This document shows positions 33,745 to 44,149 of a stretch of DNA of 64,000 bases, in pieces. The position numbers and the translations under genes are program-made. The DNA comes from Phascolarctos cinereus (taxonomy: Eukaryota; Chordata; Mammalia; Diprotodontia; Phascolarctidae): contig NW_018343953.1 of assembly GCF_002099425.1 (NCBI RefSeq), positions 9,000,001-9,064,000 of the forward strand, read 5' to 3'. The notes under the pieces were generated by a model, which was given only the letters and a program-made list of their open reading frames with translations, searched no databases and was not told where the DNA came from. How positions within the stretch are numbered: the first letter of the stretch is position 1; the number at the start of each line of letters is the position of its first letter.

Positions 33745-34500
33745 TCAAAGTTGATTATTTGTACAATATTTCTATTGCTATGTACAATGTTATGCTGGTT
33801 CTACACAATTCAATCTGCATCAGTTCACGTAAGTCTTTTCTGTAACCATCCCATCATCATTTCTCATAGCACAACAGTATTCTATCACAATCATATACTA
33901 TGTCTTGTTAAGCCATTTATTCTCCAATTGTTGAGCATCCTTTCAATTTCTGATTCTTCTCCATCACAAAAGAAAGAACTATAAATCTTTTTGTAGATAT
34001 AAATTCTTTCCATTTTCTTTTTTCTCTTTTGGATATAGACTTAACTGTGGCATTGCTAGATCAAAAGTATACAGTTTGATAGGCCTTTGGATATAGTTCC
34101 AAATTACTTCCCAGAATTGCTGCACCAGTTCACAATTTCACCAACAGTGCTTTAATGTTCCAATTTTTCCACATACCCTCTGGCATTTGCTGTTTTCCTT
34201 TTCTGGCTGTCATGTTAACCAATTTGATAAATATGAGGTGGTACCTCAGAACTGTTTTAATTTACATTTCTTTAATCAGTATTGATTTAGAGCATTTTCT
34301 CACATGGCTATAAATAGATTTGATTTCTTCATCTGAAAACTTCCTGTTCATATCCTTTAGCCACTTATGAATTGGGGAATGACTTGTATTCTTATAAATT
34401 GGACTCAGTTCTCTATGTATTTGAGAAAGGAGGCCTTTATCACGGATATCAATTCTGTTGTAATTTGTTGAAGACTTTTTCTGCATCTGTTGATATAATT
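33745..34500 (-). pseudogene. L1 ORF2 C-terminus fused to an RT scrap by deletion
   Basis: At 34496-34468 the minus strand reads STDAEKVFNK, the DAEKAFDK motif of the RT domain. Within a few codons it jumps to DIRDKGLLSQIHRELSPIYK and HSPIHKWLKDMNRKFSDEEI, which belong to the far C-terminal region. The RT core including YADD is absent. The C-terminal text continues to about 33745. Confidence 0.75.
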
Positions 34501-34789
34501 ATATGAATTTTATTGTTTTGATACTGGTAATTTGGCTTTCTTCCTCTTTTTATTCAAATTAACTAATGGTTTACTATTTTATTGATTTTTTTCATAAAAA
34601 CAGATTGTAGTTTTATTTATTGGTTCAATAATTCTTTTTTTACTTTCAATTTTATTAATCTTTTCTTTGATTTTTAGGATTGTCACTTTTAGTGTTTGAT
34701 TGAATATTTTTAATTTGTTCTTTTTTCTAGTTATTTTTAGTTGCATTCCCAATGTATTGATCCGTTCTTTCCCTCTTTTATTAATATAT

Positions 34790-35470
34790 GCATTTAGAGA
34801 TAAAAATTTACCCTAAATACTGCTTTGGTTGCATCCCACAAATCATTAACCTCTTTAATGAAATTATTGATTATTTCTGTGATTTGATCTTTGATCCATT
34901 CATAGTTAAAGATCAGATTATTTAGCTTCCAATTAATTTTTAGTCTGTGTTTGCACAGCCTTTTATTAAATGTAATTTTTATTTCATTATGATCTGAAAT
35001 GGTACATTTAATATTTCTGTTTTTCCACATTTGGTTGTGAGGCTTTTATGCCATAATACATGGCCAATTTTTGTGAAGGTTCTATGGACAGCATTTTATA
35101 TTTCCATTCAATTTTCTCCAGAGGTCTGTAATATTTAACTTTTCTAAGATTCTACTCATCTCTTTGACTTTTTTTCTTATTTATTTTATGAGTTTGATTT
35201 ATTTAGCTCTGAGAGGGGAAAATTAAAATCCCCCACTATAATTTTACCTTATATTTTTTCTTATAATTCATTTAACTTTTCCTATTAAGAATTTGGATGC
35301 TATGCCATCTGGTACATACAAGTTTAATATTGATATTTCTTCATTGTGTATTGTACTTTTTAGCAAGATGTAGTTCCCTTGATTATTCCTTTCAACTAGG
35401 TCTATTTTTGCTTTTTGCTTTGTCTGAGACAATGATTGCTACCCCTGCCTTTTTTTCATTTCAACTGAAG
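34790..35470 (-). pseudogene. L1 ORF2 endonuclease-domain remnant
   Basis: The minus strand shows APE-type endonuclease landmarks: IVGDFNFPLS at about 35211-35240 (the catalytic GDFN motif) and TISDHNEIK at about 34981-35007 (the catalytic SDH motif). After these come WKLNNLIFNYEWI and NDLWDATKAVFRVNF, the L1-typical linker into the RT domain. Frames are broken between these blocks. The enzyme would nick target DNA to prime reverse transcription. Confidence 0.8.
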
Positions 35471-36208
35471 CATAATCTTTTCCATCTACTTATTTTAAAG
35501 CTTTGTGTGTCTCTTTGTTTCGTGTGTGTGTGTATGTAATCAATATGCTGTTGTATTCTGCTTTTTCATACATTCAGTGATCTGCTTCCATTTTATGCAT
35601 GAATTCATCCCATTCATATCCCCAGTTATTATTGCTAACTGTGCATTCCCCTCCATCCTATTACCTTCTATTTGTAAATCTCTCTTTTTATCCTGCCCCT
35701 ACTCTAATGTCTGTTTGCTACAGACTCCTGCTTTCCTTTATCAGCCCTCTCTTTCATCACACTGCCTGTCTTTATTTCCTCCCCACCCCCACTTTCCTGT
35801 TGGGTAGGATAGATTTCTATATTCAGTTGAGCGTGTGTATATCTTTTCCCTCTTTGAACCAATTCTAATGATAGAGAGAATCAAATGTTGCCCTCCACCA
35901 CCACTATTTCCCTCTCCATTGTAAAAGCTCTTCCTTGCACACTTCTCATATATGAGATAATTTTCCCATTTGTTCAGCTCCCTTCTAAATTCTCCCAGGG
36001 CACCCCTCTTTCTTATCTATCCATTTTTTTTAACATCATCCCAACATAATTGACTCACTCCTGTGCCCTCTTTTTATATAGAATCCTTCTAACTGCCTTA
36101 ATAATGATAAAATTCTTAGAAATTACATGCGTCATCTTCCCACATAGGAAGGTAAAAAGCTTAACCTCATTGAATCCATTATAATTTCTCTTCCATGTTA
36201 ACCTTTTT

Positions 36209-36352
36209 GTTTTTTTTGGGGGGGGGCTAGGCAATGGGGTTGAGTAACTTGCCCAGGGTCACACAGCTAGTGAGTATTATGTGTCTGAGGCCACATTTGA
36301 ACTCAGGTCCTCTTGACTTCAGCTCTATCCACTGCACCACCTAGCTGCCCCC
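36209..36352 (-). mobile_element. SINE inserted in L1
   Basis: Reverse strand: poly-T then gttgagtaacttgcccaggg, tttgaactcaggtcctcttg and caccacctagctgcccc. Target duplication ATGTTAACCTTTTT at 36195-36208 and ATGTTTACCTTTTT at 36353-36366, with one mismatch. Younger than the host L1. Confidence 0.93.
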
Positions 36353-36364
36353 ATGTTTACCTTT

Positions 36365-37611
36365 TTTTATGTTATTCTTGAATCTTACATTTGAAAGTTG
36401 AATTTTATGTTCAACTCTGGTCTTTATATCAGGAATGCTTCAAAGTCTTCTATTTCATTAAATATTCATTTTTCCTTGAAGGATTATACTCAGTTTTCCT
36501 GGATAAATTATTCTTAGTTTTAATCCTAGATCTTTTGCCTTCCAGAATATCATATTCCAAGACTTTAGTTCCTTTAACATAGAAACTGCTAAATCTTGGG
36601 TGATCCTGACTGTGGCTTCACAATAGTTGAATGATTTCTTTCTTACTTTTTGAAGAATTTTCTCTTTGACTTGGAAGTCTGGAATTTCACTAGAATATTT
36701 TTGAGAGTTTTAATTTTGGAATTTCTTTCAGGGAGTGATTGGTGGATTCTTTTAATTTCTGCTTTACCCTCTGGTTCTAAGATATCAGGTTCTAAGATTT
36801 CCTTGATAATTTCCTAAATATTATGTCTAGTCTACTTTTTTAAAAATTATAGCTTTCTGGTATTCATATAATCTTATTTTTTTCTTTTGGAGGGAATTAG
36901 GGTTAAGTGATTTGCCCAGGATCACATAGCTAGTAATTATTTGAGGCCAGATTTGACTCTAGGGCTAGTGCTCTATCCACTGTGCCACCTCGCTGCCTGA
37001 TTAGATCCTTTTTGACTCTAGGACTGGTGCTCCTAGCTGCCTCAAGTGAAAAAATTCTTAAATTATCTCCCCTTAATCTGTTTTAGATCAGTTTTTTTAA
37101 TGAGATATTTCACATTTTCTTCTATTTTTTCATCTTTTTGACTTTTTTAGTTGTTTCTTATAGAGCCATTAGCTTCTACTTGTCCAATGCGACTTTTTAA
37201 TGAATCATTTTCTTTAGTGAGCTTTTGTACTTCTTTTTTATTTGACCAATTCTGCTTTTTAAGGAGTTACTGTCATTAGTGAATTTTTGTACCTCTTTTG
37301 CCATTTGGACAATTCTATTTTTTAAGGTATTTCTTTGATATTTTTTGCACATCTTTTACCAATTTGTTAATTGTTGCTTCATAATTTTCTTCCTTTGCTC
37401 TCATTTCTTTACCTAATTTTTCCTCTATTGCTCTTAATTGATTTTGGAAAAAAAAAGTTGTTTAGCTCTTCCAGAAGTTCTTGTTTGCCTTCTTTCCAAT
37501 TCACTTTTTTGGAAGATCTAATTGTAATTGTTTGACTTCATTGCCTTCTGAGTTTGTGTCTTGCCGTTGTAGCTTTTTATGGTCAGATTATTTTTGTTGT
37601 TGTTAACTCAT
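36365..37611 (-). pseudogene. L1 ORF1 remnant (interrupted by two SINEs region)
   Basis: Aligns by eye with ORF1 at 1890-2958: start codon at 37611, coiled-coil region about 37500-37080, C-terminal block (complement of gattatactcagttttcctg and catcaggaatgcttcaaag types) at 36440-36560. A SINE at 36875-37043 sits within the coding region near the RRM boundary. Stops and frame changes throughout. Confidence 0.7.
36875..37043 (-). mobile_element. SINE inserted in L1, head partly repeated
   Basis: ttaagtgatttgcccaggat, tttgaggccagatttgactc and ccactgtgccacctcgctgc form one reverse-strand SINE to about 37000. At 37008-37043 the head text tttgactctaggactggtgc then tcctagctgcctc occurs again in shorter form. 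Confidence 0.8.
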
Positions 37612-38292
37612 TTTTATATCCTATTTCTTGATTTTGAACTTTATGCTAGAGTTGGACTCTGTTCTTAGATTGAGGCAGGAGGTAGGAGTGGGGTACCATC
37701 CTAAGCTTCAGGCTTTCTTTGTATTGCTATTTTTACAACTAATTCTTGGGGCTTGGACATTTTCAGTACTTCCAAGGTGGTGTGATCTGGGGAGAGGTGT
37801 GGTCACTGCTCTTTTGGTCTGTGCTCTTGTCCTTTCTTAGGAATGACCCCCTATCCCTTGGAATTGCAATTGATACTGCTCCTTGGGGCCCCCTGTTCCC
37901 TTGGAACCAAAAGTGCTTTTCTTTGCCCTTGTACTGTATTCTAGAGGTTGGATATATGTAATGGAATTGCCAAACAGGGTCCAGTCCTACATCCAGTGCA
38001 AGCTCGGGGTGAGGGGCCCTATAATCTCCTTCTGATCAGTTGCAAAGTCCCCTTTCCATCTCTGGCTTGGGAGCTCCTGAAATTGTTGATGTGTCTGTCA
38101 CTACCACCTAGTTTCATCACTGGTGTTTCATTGATGTGACCTTCAGCCTCCACAAATCTATTCTTCTGACCTCCTAAGTTGTCTTGGGCTGGAAGAATGT
38201 CTCACCCTGTCCATTCATTGGCTTTGCCGCTCTAGGATTTGATTTGAGGCATTTTAAAGTTGTTTGGAAGGGAATTTTTGAAGAGCTCATTA

Positions 38293-38514
38293 GCTGAGCT
38301 AATACCTGAGGTATCACTGAAAGTCCTTGAATTGAGATTTTAAAGAAACAAAAGATTATACAAGGTGGACATGAAAATTGTTTTTTTCCAGGGATTCCAT
38401 ACATGGTCGACAGTCTATGTAAAGGCATAGTGATGGGGGCTGCAGTATAATATGTGAGGAAAAACAAGGCCAGACTAGCTTGATCACAGAGTGTAGCAAA
38501 GTATAACAGGTTTT
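38293..38514 (-). mobile_element. L2 LINE, middle segment
   Basis: After the L1, reverse-strand L2 text resumes: gctaatacctgaggtatcac, tatgtaaaggcatagtgatg, tgtgaggaaaaacaaggcca and gcttgatcacagagtgtagc. It continues the piece at 33146-33395. Confidence 0.7.
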
Positions 38515-38765
38515 CAAAGGTGGCACAATAGCACTGGACCAGGAGTCAGGAAGATCTGAGTTCAAGTCCAGCTTCAGAAACTTACTAGCTGGGTAATCCT
38601 GGGCTAGTCACTTAGACCTGTTTGCCTCAGGTTCCCCATCTTCAAAATAAGCTGGAGAAGGAAACGACAGATTGCTCCAGTAACTTTGCCAAGAAAACCC
38701 TAAATGAGGTCAGAAAGAGTCAGAAAGGACTGAACGTGACTGTACATCAAATAAACAACAACAAA
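38515..38765 (+). mobile_element. tRNA-derived SINE, long-tail type, inside L2
   Basis: aaggtggcacaatagcactg, gttcaagtccagcttcagaa, gctggagaaggaaacgacag, gccaagaaaaccctaaatga and actgaacgtgactg mark head, B box and tail module. L2 text flanks both sides. Confidence 0.9.
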
Positions 38766-38955
38766 AAACACAAAGTATCTTATATTTGATCCTAAAAGCA
38801 GTAAGGAATAATTAGTGTTTAATGTGTTGGTGACCGACATGGTCAGACCTGTGCTTTAGAAAAATCACTTCAGCAGTTTTGCAGATGATGGATTGAGTGG
38901 AAAGAGATTTAAGCCAAAACAAGAATTGTTCAGGAATTTTAAAGGAAAATTAAAA
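38766..38955 (-). mobile_element. L2 LINE, distal segment
   Basis: tatcttatatttgatcctaa, gacatggtcagacctgtgct and agaaaaatcacttcagcagt are the reverse complement of L2 ORF2-end text, following on from the segment that ends at 38514. Confidence 0.85.
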
Positions 38956-38959
38956 TATC

Positions 38960-41955
38960 AGGAGAATCTTTGTTTGAAATCTGCATTGGACATCTGAAAG
39001 AAGCATCTTTGAAATACAGCAGGTAAAAGGTCCCAAAAGTCACAATATTGCCTTTACTTTATCTGATTTGGAGAAACACACTGATGTGATTAGGCATCAT
39101 AAACAGCCAATGCCTTCCTTTTGGCCTGGTGATTGAACAGTCTGGGGCTTGGGACTCCTAAAATCATTGTTAACACTATAAGGGTAAGGTTTCTTCCCTC
39201 ACCCCAATTAATGTAATTACAAATGCACCAGACACCTTTATTGAATCACTCAATCAATCAAAAGTCAAACCTACAGGTGAACAAGTCCTTAATCAATTTG
39301 GAAGTATAAGGTGCTTTGATCATTGGATGATGATGGATGATGCCAAAAGGACACATTTTGTGACTACATAAAATAGATCAAGCCATACCTCTAAGGCTAC
39401 ATATAAAAACAGCAAACTAGTTTGCAGCCAAGCAATACTGGAGTAAAACAGTAAAGCTTAGATTAGGTTCTAGGCTCAAGAGCGTCTTGAAGAGGCAGAA
39501 ACTTCTATCTGTAACATAGGGGAACAAATGAGACCAAAGGCAGCATGACACATCCTTCCTCTCCCCACCATCACTCATCTGAATCAGGATCAGACTATGC
39601 ATCCAGCCAGTAGCATAGAGAGAAACTCATTCAGGATACACTGAGAGCAACAACTTTTTCAGACAGTCATCTAAGAAAGGAAACAGCTTCGAGGAGCATA
39701 CCCATTTGCACCAGAAAAGAACTCTACCAATGGACTCAAGAAAAAACTTCCAATAACCAGGATTTGTGAGTTAATATTTTTGGACATATGTGTTTTCTGG
39801 AAGTTGTAGCTCACCACTGTTGTATTTTAGATTTGTGTCTACTCTTCTCATAAACCTTACGTGTATTTGTGGGAGAATGTACCCCAGACTTGTTTTTTTT
39901 GGGGGGTGTGGAGGGTGGAGGTGGAGTGGTGATGATTGTTGTATCAGCAGTCTTTTTTACATATGATCACCAAATACCCTTTCTGAAAGATGATTTTATC
40001 TGGCTATTAACCAATGGGGAGCATATTGATGGGGGCTTGTGCATGACAGTCCCAGAAAACTTAGTTACCCACAAAGTTATACCTAGAACCCTGAGTGGGA
40101 AAAGAAATCAGGTACCCAGCCCACTGATTCAAGCGGGACTTGCAGACATAGCCCCATAGGGGGCATTACATCAAAAAAAGAATGAACGGGGAGCCTCTGG
40201 TTAGCAGTGAGGTAAAATATAGAATTGTCCCTTAAGCTTGAATATCAAAGGCTACCATTCACATTGAACTTTTTGCCACATTTTTTAAAAATGAGAATTG
40301 TGTTGTTTTGGGTGACATCTCTATGTTCATTTTGACTGGATTGCTATGAAAAACATTTGTATTTGCTTTTGTCTTGGTGTTTAAGTTCCTATTCTTAACT
40401 TTGGATTTTCTTAGTTTAGGCATTTAATTATGGTTCAGTTTATAGAAAAACGGATGAAAAGGGAAAGGAAAAAAGGATAAGCTAAGGTTAACTGAGGTTA
40501 CTCTTCTGCGCTCAGTTTAGAGTCTTGATTTCATAGGGCATTTTTCTTCCTTGTGATAAACTTTTGGTTGTATTATTTTATTACGATTTCAATGGAAATA
40601 TTTTTTTAAATTTTTGCATAACTTTTTTGAGCCATAACATTATGATGCAAAGTCCAGGCACAAATGTTTGCTTGACTTGCAGAAATTTTTTTTCAGTCAC
40701 TTGTAGTAGAACTTCATTTGTTTCCTAAGAGTTGATTTTTTCATACTCAACACCAAGCAAATGAAAGATATGACATTTTACTCTTGGTGACTGAAAATGG
40801 AAAAAACACATCCTCTTTTCTCCCTGTTCTCATAACTCCATCCTGGCTGGACAGTTTTCTCAGAATTTCCAAAACTCTTTTCACCATTGTGATAAGACCA
40901 AAGTTGGTGAATTTCAGACTGAAAGCAAATCTCTTTTGGAAAGCCGTGAGAATGAAATTGAAGTTAAAATGGAAGAGTAGATGGAACACTTAACAATGGC
41001 CTTTCCTTGTGTAGATGTCAGCTCCATCCATGTCATTCAGTCTAATTCAAACCTGATCAAGCTACCCTGAATTCACCTCATCATGTTTTAGATAGTGTAT
41101 GTTTTCTCTTTGAAGAGGTTTAAAGAGGAAGAACAATGCCTGCAATAGACCAAACTGTAACTCACATACTGAAAAAAAAAATGTATAACTGATGAGCAAT
41201 TTCAGCCAAAACCCAGGGAGGATCATTTTTAAAATGTGGGAGGTGCTTAAAGAATGTTATTTTCAAGCCAAAGACAAATAAAATGAGCTGTGAGATTAAT
41301 CTTGCTGTAATCATTGCAAACCATAGATTTTTTTGCACAAAAATCTAACAGATGGTTCTAATTAGATATAGGTAGTGACAGTGGCCAGTTTGACTAAATC
41401 CAGACCCTGGTCAGCAGTAATGGGAAAAGTCTAAGCTTGCCTACTTTAAAAAAAAATCTACATTGATACAGTCCAAGAGAATGAAGCCTAGGGGGAGATG
41501 TTAAAAAAAAAACAAAACCATAGCTTGAGACCCTTTGTACTTTCCACCTTTCAGGGAAGGAAAAAAACCCCACAGTAAACATAAAAAAGCCCATGGCCAT
41601 GTTCTTTGTTGCCCCATAACAAGTTCCTGATTCCACAAAGAAAGATTGTATTCTCATATCTAATATAGACTCTACTGAAGCATCTAATAGGAAAAATACA
41701 GACCATGAAATGTTGTAAGTATTTTCCTCTGTCTACGCACTCTGGTTTCATTGACCTTTTTGTAATAGGTGGATTTTTGTTTCATAGCTCTGTTAATGAG
41801 TTCCCTAAAGAATTTCTTTTCCCCCTTTAGAAAGCTTATCATATATTTGCTATCATTTGGACAATAATGATGCCCTAATGATCATCCTTCATTGAAACCA
41901 GTACACCGAAATCTTTAGAACAACAAAATGTATTTTGACTATGGCTACGCTTAAC
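38960..41955. other. Long unassigned stretch
   Basis: About 3 kb without recognised repeats. The part at 39050-40160 ends in gacatagccccatagggggc and then attaca, which has the look of a repeat terminus, perhaps an old solo LTR; I cannot support a family. The open frames at 39869-40159 and 41394-41657 resemble nothing known. The poly-G run at 39901-39906 is too short to matter. Confidence 0.35.
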
Positions 41956-41960
41956 ATAGA

Positions 41961-42088
41961 GGACTGCTAGGTTGCTCAGTGGATAGATTGCTGGGCCTCT
42001 AGAGTAAGGAAGACCTGAGTTCAAATCCAGCATAAGACATTTAATACTATGTGGCCTTGGGCAAGTCACTTAACCTCTGTTTACCTAG
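41961..42088 (+). mobile_element. tRNA-derived SINE, first of a tandem pair
   Basis: gctaggttgctcagtggata, gttcaaatccagcataagac and gggcaagtcacttaacctct end abruptly where the next SINE begins; no long-tail module is present. Confidence 0.88.
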
Positions 42089-42331
42089 GAGGCAGCCAGG
42101 TAGCTCAGTGGCTAGAGTGCTAGTCCTGGAGTCAGGAAGACCTGAATTCAAATCTGGATTCAGACACTCAGCTCTGTGACTCTGGGCAAGTCACTTAACC
42201 AATGTGTGCCTTAATCAATTGGAGAATGAACTGGCAAACCACTCCAGTTTTTTTGGCAAGAAAACCCCATGGCCAATAAGGTTCACAGGGTCACAAATAG
42301 TTGGTACAACTGAGCAACTGAATAACAACTA
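42089..42331 (+). mobile_element. tRNA-derived SINE, long-tail type, second of the pair
   Basis: ggcagccaggtagctcagtg, gaattcaaatctggattcag, ggcaaaccactccagttttt, ggcaagaaaacc and ttggtacaactgagcaactg give a complete long-tail SINE in the same direction as its neighbour. Confidence 0.9.
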
Positions 42332-42339
42332 GCATAACC

Positions 42340-42730
42340 TTTTCCTCTCTTTTCGTGAAGGCAAATCTTCACTAAAAGGGACATCATGCAGCTATGTTAC
42401 TTTAAGCAAATCACAACCTTTTTTAAAACTCTCAGTTTCCTTGCATTATGCCATGATGAAAAAGATTTGTATCACTGAACAACCTGAATGCTTTTTCAAT
42501 TAGTAGTTTGTGTCTTCTATTAAGCACTCCAACACCATTTGCAATGAAAAATGAAATGAATAGGATATAAAACAAAGAGGCGAAATACATTTGAATTCTC
42601 TTTTTGCTTTGTGCCTGAATTTCATATATTCATCTTGGTTTCGTTTGCACATTTTGATATGAATCAGTGCTGTAAGGCACTACTAGATCGTGAATCATTA
42701 TACCTTTTATGATCAATTAAACTTTGGAGG
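42340..42730. other. Unassigned sequence
   Basis: No recognisable feature. Confidence 0.4.
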
Positions 42731-42734
42731 CTGG

Positions 42735-42965
42735 GAGTCACTGTTGGAGAGTTATGTACTTGGATTCAGGATGACCTAGATTCCAATTCTACTTCAGGTG
42801 CTTAATAGCTATATGTTCCTAGAGACTTCACTTAACCTCTCTAATCTCATCTATAAAATGGTGATAACAATGTCAGCTACTCTACAGGGTTGTTATGAGG
42901 AAATGAGATAATCTAAAGTGCTTTGCAAAACTTAAAGTGATACAAAAATGAGTTAATGTTAGTAT
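42735..42965 (+). mobile_element. CORE-SINE (MIR/MAR1 type)
   Basis: ggattcaggatgacctagat, tctcatctataaaatggtga, tacagggttgttatgaggaa and aaagtgctttgcaaaactta mark head, CORE and tail on the plus strand. Confidence 0.85.
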
Positions 42966-43074
42966 TATTATTTTTACATTAGAATGCTACAATAATTTTA
43001 AGGGAAAAAAATTATAAGGAATTCTACCATAAAACCCCATGTCAAGTAATATAGGGAAATAACACATGTATTGT

Positions 43075-43327
43075 GGGCAGCTAGGTGGTGTACTAGATAG
43101 AATGCTGGCTCTAGAGTCAAGAGGACCCAAGTTCGAATATGGCCTCAGACACTTATTAGCTGAGTGACCCTGGGCAAGTCATTTAATGAATTTAACTCAG
43201 TTTCCTCAAATGTAAAATAAACTGGAAAAAGAAATGGCAAACCACTCTAGTATCTTTGCTAAGAAAACCCCGAATGAGGTCACAAAGAGTAGGACAAGAC
43301 TGAAAACAGCTGAACAACAATAACAAA
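43075..43327 (+). mobile_element. tRNA-derived SINE, long-tail type
   Basis: gggcagctaggtggtgtact, gttcgaatatggcctcagac, ggcaaaccactctagtatct, gctaagaaaaccccgaatga and acaaagagtaggacaagact. Complete, with an ACAACAATAACAAA end leading into a microsatellite. Confidence 0.93.
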
Positions 43328-43465
43328 ATATACATATATGTATTTATGATATGTACATATATGTCGTGGTACACAATGCTTTGTATGCACATAAATATAC
43401 TAGCTATGCACATGCCTGCACATACTGCATATTATATATACATATATGCATATTACATATATAAT
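43328..43465. repeat. Degenerate (TATG/CATA)n tract
   Basis: Mixed TATA, TATG and CACA units at the 3' end of the preceding SINE, which probably seeded it. Confidence 0.8.
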
Positions 43466-43469
43466 GAAG

Positions 43470-43880
43470 CTACATTTTTTATTTCAGTAGAGGACCTTTT
43501 TTATACCTATCTAGGCATTTTTATATGTCAAATAGAAATAAAAACATCAACAAATGACCAAAGCAGAGAATTTACAGGTGATTTATAGAAATCACAGAAA
43601 TCGAAGGTAGAATAGGATCTGGGGGGGGGGTTGTGTAGTTTCATGGTCAAAGTGGGTAGAAGAGGAAATCAAGAGAAAAAACATGTGCCAATCATTGACA
43701 TGAAATACCACATCATCCACTATAACCATTGAGATCTGTTACTCTTTGCTACTTGCTTAAGTAAATCATTTCTTGATGAGGCTGTGTTGAAAAGAATGAT
43801 GATTAAAGTTGTCTGACCATTATTGGGTAATTCAATGGTATTGTGTGTATTTTTATGTGTGTAGCTGAGTGGCTAGGTGG
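43470..43880. other. Unassigned sequence
   Basis: Contains a 10-base poly-G run at 43621-43630; nothing else recognisable. Confidence 0.4.
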
Positions 43881-43886
43881 GTGGGA

Positions 43887-44145
43887 ATGTAGTTCGGTGG
43901 TGCAGTGAATGTAGAAATTGACCTGGAGACAGGAAGAGTTACGTGCAAATACTGTCTCAGACTCTCTATAGCCGTGTGAACCTGGGCAAATTTCTTCATC
44001 TCAGCCTCAGTTTTCTCATCTGTAAAATAAAGATAATCATAGCAGCTACCTCACAGGATTGTTGTAAGGAATACATGAGGTAACATATGCAAAGTGCTTT
44101 GCAAACCTTAAAGAGCAATAAAGTGCTAGCTATTATTATTACGTT
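43887..44145 (+). mobile_element. CORE-SINE (MIR/MAR1 type)
   Basis: ttctcatctgtaaaataaag, acctcacaggattgttgtaa and caaagtgctttgcaaacctt are clear. The head is decayed (gttcggtggtgcagtg). Confidence 0.85.
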
Positions 44146-44149
44146 TACC

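Larger units (their letters stand above)
33396..38292 (-). mobile_element. L1 LINE, nearly full length but internally deleted
   Basis: Minus-strand order: 5'UTR 38292-37612, ORF1 37611-~36365, pyrimidine-rich spacer ~36365-35480 on the plus strand, ORF2 endonuclease ~35470-34790, reverse-transcriptase remnant around 34468-34500, ORF2 C-terminus 34466-33745, 3'UTR and tail to 33396. The 5' end lacks only about 40 bases compared with the copy ending at 3792. Two SINEs are inserted (36209-36352, 36875-37043). It interrupts an L2, parts of which lie on both sides. Confidence 0.88.

Noticed and set aside
39050-40165. Solo LTR
   Set aside because: One end looks terminus-like, but no matching start, target duplication or family could be shown, so it is kept only as an unassigned block.
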